Positions 58,435 to 64,000 of a DNA stretch of 64,000 nt are shown here, piece by piece; within the stretch, counting starts at the first letter, position 1, and each line of letters opens with the position of its first letter. This DNA comes from Anaerolineales bacterium. Lineage in GTDB: Bacteria; Chloroflexota; Anaerolineae; Anaerolineales; Villigracilaceae. The translations under genes and the position numbers were made by a program. The stretch lies in NCBI GenBank assembly GCA_015075725.1, contig JABTTV010000001.1, positions 3,100,001 to 3,164,000 on the forward strand, in the 5' to 3' direction. The notes beneath the pieces are model-generated. The model did not search any database. It saw only the letters and a list, made by a program, of their open reading frames with translations, and was not told where the DNA came from.

Positions 58435-58977
58435 CTATGCATCATAAAGTTTCATCGCCCCACCGATCAACAACAGCAACACTCCCAGCCCACCCGCCGC
58501 CAGAACAATCGAGTAGGCAAATGCGTCGCCGGCTCCGCCGTACAAATATCTCCACAGCCACACCTCGTTATTTTCCAGCAGGACAGCCTCCACATAAAAT
58601 TGATTCTCCGCTGACGCAAAGCAGTCCGCATTTGAACGTGAGGTCGGTTCTCCGGGAGGCGAAGGAGGATGAAATCGACTGGTAATGTTTACTTCACAAG
58701 GTTCGCCGTAAAGCCCCTCGATTGCCGCGTCATACGGCGCCCATGGCTCATCCTGCCATGCATACAAATACGCCATGAAAGAGTTTCCGTTTTCCGTGAA
58801 TGCGCGCACATACCCGAAGGAGGTCAATTCGATGGATGTTGCCCGCCCGGGAAGGGGCGGTAATTGCTCCCATTTTGTCCCGATTTCAGGCCGTGCCACG
58901 CTGAAAAATTAACAGATGAACACGATCACAAGCCAGATGACCGCTACAATCATTACACGATTTGCCCGGGAGATCAT
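58435..58977 (-). pseudogene. Membrane-anchored protein interrupted by TAA
   Basis: From the ATG at 58977 the frame reads MISRANRVMIVAVIWLVIVF then ICstopFFSVARPEIG: TAA at 58911-58909 falls inside a single transmembrane helix. The downstream part is intact: a soluble domain (WEQLPPLPGRATSIEL, NSFMAYLYAWQ, CEVNITSRF) and a second helix near the end (LAAGGLGVLLLLIGG). Only a GTG at 58899 without a ribosome site could restart translation. TAA cannot encode selenocysteine. A recent nonsense mutation is likely; sequencing error is possible. Confidence 0.7.
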
Positions 58978-59046
58978 TTTGTGCCCGCTTCTGATGATGA
59001 TTGTATGACCTTTGGATTATTCTCCATCCGACGATCCCCACAGATT

Positions 59047-59532
59047 TTACAAAAGCACTTTCTTCGTCGCATCGAATGCCAGTGGTGGCAAGTGATCCCG
59101 CTCGAACCATTCCACCGCATCGGCATCGTCAGCGGGAGACATCTCTCCGCTCACGACTTCGGCGGCATACACAATGATGAAGTCCGCGCCGCGCTCGTGT
59201 TCGCGGCCTGAAATGACGTCATACACGCGCGTCACCCGCACTTTGAGGCCTGTTTCCTCCATACATTCCCTTGCCGCTGCCTCAGCCGGGTCTTCGCCGC
59301 CGTTTACAAAACCCGCAGGCAAAGTCCATAATCCGCGAAATGGATCATTGGCGCGCTGCACCAGCAAAACACGGTTGCCTTCTTCCACAAGGACAGCCGC
59401 GGCAACTTTCGGGTCTTGAAAATGGATCCACCCGCACTGCGGACAAACAGGTCGAATCGCGCCAAACCTTTCTTCGCGAATCATTTTTGCCGAGCAGCGC
59501 GGGCAGAACTTGAAATGCTCATCTCTTGCCAT
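59047..59532 (-). CDS. Nudix hydrolase with N-terminal zinc ribbon (NudC-like)
   Basis: 161 residues from the ATG at 59532, which is the usual family start; in-frame ATG/TTG codons up to 59568 are possible. Four Cys zinc ribbon (FCPRCSAKM ... VCPQCGW), then the Nudix box GFVNGGEDPAEAAARECMEETGL with the REUxEE metal-binding core. Likely hydrolyses NAD/NADH-type or other nucleoside diphosphate-linked molecules. It ends within 70 bp of the broken gene at 58977, same strand. Confidence 0.9.
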   Translation of the reverse strand: MARDEHFKFCPRCSAKMIREERFGAIRPVCPQCGWIHFQDPKVAAAVLVEEGNRVLLVQRANDPFRGLWTLPAGFVNGGEDPAEAAARECMEETGLKVRVTRVYDVISGREHERGADFIIVYAAEVVSGEMSPADDADAVEWFERDHLPPLAFDATKKVLL

Positions 59533-59572
59533 GCCTGGTTTTATATCACCAACCCACCACATGGACAAGCCG

Positions 59573-60142
59573 TTAATGGATTTCCACCTCCGCCGGTTGA
59601 GGATTCGGCATCACGGGGTTGGATGGGATCACCGACGATGGATCCGAATGTTCGGTTTCGCCGCCTTCGCGGTCGGTTTTTTCCTTACCGCCTTCCGAAA
59701 CGACAGGCAGGTTGAAACTCATCGTGATCGAGCACAAGGCTGCGTTGTCCGCGCCAAACGCGGTAACGATGACCTGGTAATCGCCGACTTGATCATAATT
59801 CTCGAGAAACAGATCTTTCGAAGAGCCGTCCACATCATAAGACACAGGCGAGCCGTTCGGGGTGAGCACGGTCAACGAGTAGCCAAGGGCGGAAGGATGA
59901 TCGGTCCAATCGAATGCTACCGCTCCGGTAGGGGGCAATTCTCCCGCGGTGGATGAAGAGGCGGGCGATGTCCATTCCATCGGGCAGACGAGCCTGGGTT
60001 GCGCTTCATTGGAAGAAGACGAGGCGACCTTTTGGTGTTGTTGCGTTTGCGCGATTTCGGTAAACCCGAATAACCCCGCGCAAAGAGTGATAATAGCCCC
60101 GGCCATCATCCACAGAAAAAACGTATTTCTTTTGTTATTCAT
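59573..60142 (-). CDS. Secreted/anchored protein with an Ig-like domain
   Basis: 189 residues from the ATG at 60142 (AGGAG 6 nt upstream). An N-terminal hydrophobic signal anchor (about 8-30, FFLWMMAGAIITLCAGLFGF), a Gln/Ser-rich linker, a beta domain (about 60-155: VAFDWTDHPSALGYSLTVL, YQVIVTAFGADN) resembling FN3/Ig folds and a Pro/Ser/Glu tail. Extracytoplasmic, function unknown. Lies between the sigma operon and the Nudix gene. Confidence 0.7.
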   Translation of the reverse strand: MNNKRNTFFLWMMAGAIITLCAGLFGFTEIAQTQQHQKVASSSSNEAQPRLVCPMEWTSPASSSTAGELPPTGAVAFDWTDHPSALGYSLTVLTPNGSPVSYDVDGSSKDLFLENYDQVGDYQVIVTAFGADNAALCSITMSFNLPVVSEGGKEKTDREGGETEHSDPSSVIPSNPVMPNPQPAEVEIH

Positions 60143-60269
60143 TACAAACTCCTGAGACAATTTCTATAAATTTACAACGGGCGCTATTTTACGGATTTGC
60201 TTGCAAAATAAAATCCCCTATCCGGGGTGACCCAGATAAGGGACAAGACCATTTGTACCAAACGAGTAA

Positions 60270-61046
60270 CTATCGCCACTTGTTTCGTGCTGATAGACGC
60301 ATAATCCATAAAACAACTCCTCCAGCAATGGCAATGACGAGGAATGCCAATGTCCAGTTGATGGAGGGAGGTGGCTCAGGCGTGACTTCGGGCTGGTTAG
60401 CCGTTCCCTGAGATGAATCCTGCGAGGTTGCCCCTGCTTCACCCTCTTTTGCAATTGGCGAGGGTTCTGCCATCCGCGCGCCTTCCGTTGGAATGACGGA
60501 GGAGGTTGAAGTGGGAACGGCCGCTGGGGCAATGTCTTCCGGCGGAGCTTCTGTGGCGGGCGCCATTTCTGCGGCGAAGGCCTCCTCGGTTGCGGCGGGA
60601 CCTGTTTGCGAGAGGGGTTCCTCCATCGCAGGCGCTTCTGTTGCTGCAGCTTCCTCGCATGGACCGTCGCATCCGCCGCCCATCCCGCCAATGGGAGCGG
60701 GCACTGCTGCGCCAAACCCGAATGTGAATCGGGGGGTCAGCATGTTTGTTGTGATGGAACACAGGAACAGGAAGGCGGCGAAGACGGTTGCAAACCGAAT
60801 CAAAGGATAACTTCGCGGCAGCGGCGGTTTGAGTCCTACCATCTGGCGAGTCAATGTGAAATTACGCGGCGCCTTGCGTGCGGGAAGTCCGCGCAGAAGG
60901 CCGCGGGCGATGCGAAGGTCGTTGAGAATCGAATCAAGTTCCGGGTCCGATTTGAGCCGGGTTTCCAATCGAGCTGAATCAGTTTGGTTGAGATTCCCAT
61001 CCAGATACGCGGAAAGATTCTCGATATCGCGAAAGTTTTTCATCAT
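60270..61046 (-). CDS. Anti-sigma factor, membrane-anchored
   Basis: 258 residues. The ATG at 61046 overlaps the sigma stop (ATGATGA), with GAGGAG 7 nt upstream. Cytoplasmic N-terminus with the helical ENLSAYLDGNLNQTDSARLETRL pattern of sigma-binding anti-sigma domains; the first helix lacks the HxxxCxxC zinc motif. A transmembrane helix at about 85-103, a long Ala/Pro/Glu/Thr-rich extracytoplasmic stretch (to about 225) and a second helix (about 232-250). Probably holds the sigma factor below until an envelope signal. Confidence 0.85.
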   Translation of the reverse strand: MMKNFRDIENLSAYLDGNLNQTDSARLETRLKSDPELDSILNDLRIARGLLRGLPARKAPRNFTLTRQMVGLKPPLPRSYPLIRFATVFAAFLFLCSITTNMLTPRFTFGFGAAVPAPIGGMGGGCDGPCEEAAATEAPAMEEPLSQTGPAATEEAFAAEMAPATEAPPEDIAPAAVPTSTSSVIPTEGARMAEPSPIAKEGEAGATSQDSSQGTANQPEVTPEPPPSINWTLAFLVIAIAGGVVLWIMRLSARNKWR

Positions 61047-61648
61047 ACACGCTCCTCATTCAGACGAAATGAAGAGGGCAAAAGTTCCTCGAATGAACGC
61101 AGGCATTCACGCAATCGCAGCCGCGCGCGGGCGAGACGGCTTTTTATCGTGCCAAGCGGAACGTTCGATGCAGCGGCGACCTCCGTGTAATCCAAGCCTT
61201 GCACATCGGCGAGGACGACAACGGTGCGGAATTCGGTTGGCAAAGCATCGAGACAATGTTGGATGGCGTGTTCGAGTTCGTCGGCTTCGGCTTTTTGCGC
61301 GGGAGTCATATTCGTGTCGGCGAGCCACTTGGGAGAATCGATTTCATCGCCGTCGCTGGTTTCGGGTTCGAGCGGTGTTGTGGGGCGTCGTTTCTGGCGT
61401 CGCAGTTCATCGAGGCAGGCATTTGTTACCGTGCGGAGGATCCACGCCTTGAACGAGCCGCCGCGAAACGTTCTGATGCTTTGAAAAGCGGAAATGAAGG
61501 CTTCCTGGGCGGCGTCCTGCGCCATGTCATCGTCCCCGAGGATGCGCACGGCTGTGTTGAAGACAGCATCCTGATAATTGAGGATGAGTGTGTTGAAGGA
61601 GTTCAAGTCGCCCTGCTGCGCGGAGGTGATAAGTGCAGTTTCATCCAT
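61043..61648 (-). CDS. ECF RNA polymerase sigma factor (RpoE-like)
   Basis: 201 residues from the ATG at 61648. Region 2 (NYQDAVFNTAVRILGDDDMAQDAAQEAFISAF, including the -10 binding helix FKAWILRTVTNACLDELRR) and region 4 (LPTEFRTVVVLADVQGLDYTEVAAASNVPLGTIKSRLARARLRLRE). The ORF is open 24 codons upstream, but typical ECF starts are near this ATG. Coupled by ATGA overlap to the anti-sigma gene. Targets unknown; DUF3054 lies 23 bp upstream on the same strand. Confidence 0.92.
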   Translation of the reverse strand: MDETALITSAQQGDLNSFNTLILNYQDAVFNTAVRILGDDDMAQDAAQEAFISAFQSIRTFRGGSFKAWILRTVTNACLDELRRQKRRPTTPLEPETSDGDEIDSPKWLADTNMTPAQKAEADELEHAIQHCLDALPTEFRTVVVLADVQGLDYTEVAAASNVPLGTIKSRLARARLRLRECLRSFEELLPSSFRLNEERV

Positions 61649-61671
61649 GAGTTTATTGTACCCGCTTTGTT

Positions 61672-62058
61672 TTATATTGATTTTCTGCGTTTTACAATGA
61701 AAAGATAAAGCCATCGCCATACGGTCATCCCGAATGCGTTCGTTACGCCAAGGACGAAGGTGAAGAGCGGTGAAACCGATTCGCCGAGCCAGACACTTCG
61801 GAGGATGACGGCAAACGGAACGATGAAAGCAAATGCGAGTGGAATCCTGAGCAGGTTTTTCTTTTCATCGATTATGGCTTCATCGAATAGACCAAACCAG
61901 GGAGTCAGAAGGAACCAACCAAGCCCCACAGGGAAGAACGCCGCCGCCATGCGCGGGAGATAGGAAAGCCCGGTCTCTCCGTGCGATGCGAATCCGATGA
62001 CGGTTATGAGGATGAAGGCGGCGATGTCGCCGAAGATGAGAGTGGATTTCTTAGTCAT
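61672..62058 (-). CDS. DUF3054-family membrane protein
   Basis: 128 residues with four hydrophobic segments (about 8-25, 40-55, 70-88, 95-115). The sequence SYLPRMAAAFFPVGLGWFL followed by LTPWFGLFDEAI and RIPLAFAFIVPFAVILRS is that of the DUF3054 family. Its stop is 23 bp from the sigma factor gene, on the same strand, so it may be part of that transcription unit. Role unknown. Confidence 0.8.
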   Translation of the reverse strand: MTKKSTLIFGDIAAFILITVIGFASHGETGLSYLPRMAAAFFPVGLGWFLLTPWFGLFDEAIIDEKKNLLRIPLAFAFIVPFAVILRSVWLGESVSPLFTFVLGVTNAFGMTVWRWLYLFIVKRRKSI

Positions 62059-62100
62059 GACCTTATCCTGTCGATGTGAAGAAAAGCCGAAGCGATGACA

Positions 62101-63465
62101 TTACTCCCTTCTTCCTTTCAGGACGATCCGAATCGGAGTGCCCATGAATCCATATTCCGCCCGGATTTGGTTTTCGAGGTAGCGCAGATATGTGAAATGC
62201 ATCAACGAAGGATCGTTTACATAGATCATGAAGGTCGGCGGGTCGCTGCGGACCTGCGTGCCGTAATACATCCTTAGCGAACGCCCGGCATGGCTCGGGT
62301 GCGGATGCGCATCCTGCGCAGTGTGGATGATCTCGTTGATCTTGGATGTCGTCAGCCGCGCCAGACGTTCCTCCTGCACGCGTAATGCCAAAGGCAGCAC
62401 CTGGTCCACTCGTTGACCGGTTTTGGCGGAAATATACAGGATGGGGACATATGCGACGAAGTTCAACTCATCCAGGATCTTTTCGGTGTAGGCATCCATG
62501 GTCGTGCCGTCTTTTACCACGGCATCCCATTTGTTGACCAATACCACGCAGGATTTCCACTCGTCCTTGATGAAACCGGCGATATGCGCATCTTGAGTGG
62601 TGATGCCGGTAGTGGCGTCGATCATCAACAATGAAACATCCGCGCGCTCGATGGCTTTGAACGAACGGATGACGCTGTATTCCTCAATGCCTTTTTCGAT
62701 CTTGCCGCGCCTGCGGATGCCAGCTGTATCGATCAATGTGATGGGCAACCCGCCGAATTCGAATTTCGTATCGATGGCGTCGCGCGTCGTCCCGGCGATC
62801 GGGCTGACAATAACACGCTCCTCGCCGACAAGTTTATTGAGTAAACTCGATTTCCCCGCATTGGGTTTGCCAACGATGGCGATCTTTACGCTGTTGTCTT
62901 CCTCTTCTTCCTCTTGTTCCGGGAAGGAAGCCACAAGTGCGTCGAGCAGGTCGCCGGTATCTGTTCCGTGAATCGCGGAAATGGGATAGGGATCGCCCAG
63001 ACCAAGTTCATAGAATTCCGACGCGGATTCCCGCCTCTCCTTTGATTCGCATTTGTTCACAACCATGAAGATGGGCGGCAGGAAACTTCCATCCGGCTGT
63101 TTTCTTTGCATCCGTCGCAAAATATCCGCTACTTCCCGGTCCGGTTCGGTGACTCCGGTTTCTCCATCTGTTACGAACACCACAGCATCCGCCTCTTGGA
63201 TCGCGGCTTGGGCTTGCCGGCGTATGTCCCCGATAAAGTCGGCGGAACCCACCGAGAGCGGAGTCCGACTGCCGTGAGTTGGGTCGATGCCTCCCGTGTC
63301 GACGACGGTGAAGGATCGGGCATTCCATTCCGCGTCACCGAAGAGACGGTCGCGGGTCGTGCCGGGAGTATCGTCAACGATGGCCATGCGCTCTCCAACC
63401 AGGCGATTGAACAGCGTTGATTTTCCGACGTTCGGTCGGCCGACAAGTGCAACGATGGGCTTCAT
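62101..63465 (-). CDS. der: Ribosome biogenesis GTPase Der (EngA)
   Basis: 454 residues, two G domains. G1: GRPNVGKSTLFNRL, DTGGID, NKCES (in place of the usual NKxD). G2: GKPNAGKSSLLNKL, DTAGIRRRGKI, VNKWD. A C-terminal KH-like domain (about 365-454). Needed for assembly of the large ribosomal subunit. Lies 14 bp after a YbbR-type gene on the same strand, probably cotranscribed. Confidence 0.97.
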   Translation of the reverse strand: MKPIVALVGRPNVGKSTLFNRLVGERMAIVDDTPGTTRDRLFGDAEWNARSFTVVDTGGIDPTHGSRTPLSVGSADFIGDIRRQAQAAIQEADAVVFVTDGETGVTEPDREVADILRRMQRKQPDGSFLPPIFMVVNKCESKERRESASEFYELGLGDPYPISAIHGTDTGDLLDALVASFPEQEEEEEDNSVKIAIVGKPNAGKSSLLNKLVGEERVIVSPIAGTTRDAIDTKFEFGGLPITLIDTAGIRRRGKIEKGIEEYSVIRSFKAIERADVSLLMIDATTGITTQDAHIAGFIKDEWKSCVVLVNKWDAVVKDGTTMDAYTEKILDELNFVAYVPILYISAKTGQRVDQVLPLALRVQEERLARLTTSKINEIIHTAQDAHPHPSHAGRSLRMYYGTQVRSDPPTFMIYVNDPSLMHFTYLRYLENQIRAEYGFMGTPIRIVLKGRRE

Positions 63466-63479
63466 AAGATTATTTTACT

Positions 63480-64000
63480 TTATGGCTTTGGGGTCGGAGT
63501 CGGCGTACTCGCATCGAGAGGAGTGAGCGATATTTCGATCGTGTTCGGCAGGATCGATTCCGCCGCGATATTTGACACGAGAACCTCCACAACCGGCGCG
63601 AGTTGATACGTCCCCTCGCCGAGCCCGGTCAGGTCCACGGTCACCCGGACAGATTGCCGCGTGAGCGTATCCAGAATGGGAAGCGGACCGGATAGGATGA
63701 TATCGACGCTTGTCGGCGAGATCTGCACGTTCAGATCGCTATCCAACCCGATGATCTCGATGCGCTGACCGGACAAAGTCACGCTGCTTTCTATCGGCGA
63801 GACTCCTGCCTGGACAAGAACCGTTTGTTCGCCGATGACAGAAATGCCTGCCGGTAAACTGAGCTTTAGTCGCGTTGTTATATCATCCTGGGCGTTTTGC
63901 AGGTCAAGCGGTTGTGTTTCCAAAACACCTGGGAGACTGTTCACCAAAGCGGGATCTTCCGAATAGATCGTCACCACAGGCGGCGAAACTGAAATGTCGG
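63480..64000 (-). CDS. YbbR-domain protein, C-terminal part (partial)
   Basis: The frame is open past the right edge (beyond 64000) and no start is in view. Two or so YbbR repeats are visible: SPPVVTIYSEDPALVNSLPG followed by ISPTSVDIILSGPLPILDTL, and VTVDLTGLGEGTYQLAPVVE, with a Pro/Thr tail (STPTPTPKP). YbbR/CdaR proteins sit outside the membrane and regulate c-di-AMP cyclase CdaA, which usually lies next to the gene; that side is outside the window. Confidence 0.8.
   Translation of the reverse strand, partial: DISVSPPVVTIYSEDPALVNSLPGVLETQPLDLQNAQDDITTRLKLSLPAGISVIGEQTVLVQAGVSPIESSVTLSGQRIEIIGLDSDLNVQISPTSVDIILSGPLPILDTLTRQSVRVTVDLTGLGEGTYQLAPVVEVLVSNIAAESILPNTIEISLTPLDASTPTPTPKP

Overview
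The window looks like a chromosomal segment of a Chloroflexota bacterium, most likely class Anaerolineae. This is an inference from content: GC-rich DNA, many lipoproteins with Thr/Pro-rich spacers behind a lipobox, several CUT1 sugar ABC systems, a SIRT5-like sirtuin, LysM/SH3b secreted protein, NBR1-Ig-like lipoprotein and AftB-like GT-C membrane enzymes. There are no rRNA genes, CRISPR arrays, prophages or insertion sequences. One tRNA (Thr-CGU) was found. The coding track is dense and mostly housekeeping plus accessory envelope functions.

Layout. 1-9 kb: C-terminal end of an aldehyde:ferredoxin oxidoreductase, a PAS/GAF histidine kinase, tRNA-Thr, a GT4 glycosyltransferase, a NYN-LOTUS RNA-binding/nuclease-like protein, an NTT-like transporter paired with a Cache-HAMP sensor that has no output domain, and an archaeal-type phosphoglycerate mutase homologue. 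9-17 kb: three Thr/Pro-rich lipoproteins (two of them tandem paralogues) coupled to a sirtuin, a VOC protein and a 1486-residue membrane protein with internal repeats. 17-30.5 kb: a carbohydrate region with a GH13 hydrolase and two complete CUT1 permease/binding-protein sets that share one visible ATPase, plus an MFS carrier, a Gfo/Idh/MocA dehydrogenase and a ROK repressor with a clear operator-promoter. 30.6-40.7 kb: enolase, CTP synthase, roadblock protein, peptidyl-tRNA hydrolase, Mfd and lipoproteins. 40.7-52 kb: two GT-C membrane glycosyltransferases, UvrB, a thioredoxin-like lipoprotein with an in-frame TGA, membrane proteins, Ffh and a LysM protein. 52-64 kb: Crp/hemerythrin pair, GlmS flanked by decaying genes, Nudix hydrolase, an ECF sigma/anti-sigma pair, Der and a partial YbbR protein.

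The most interesting point is at 46664-47251. The open frame of a secreted thioredoxin-like lipoprotein is continuous except for one TGA that sits exactly at the first cysteine of the redox motif (TGA-Gly-Thr-Cys). A 7-bp hairpin with a GTT loop follows 27 nt downstream, which fits the bacterial SECIS pattern. I propose a selenocysteine (UxxC) lipoprotein. The main alternative is a nonsense mutation.

Other observations: a zone of gene decay around 57.4-59 kb (a VOC gene missing its N-terminus and a membrane-anchored protein broken by a TAA in its transmembrane helix); hairpins directly after both sugar-binding-protein genes, which would raise binding protein over permease; a 29-bp palindrome over the start site of the ROK promoter; and a 16-bp inverted repeat inserted in frame into mfd.
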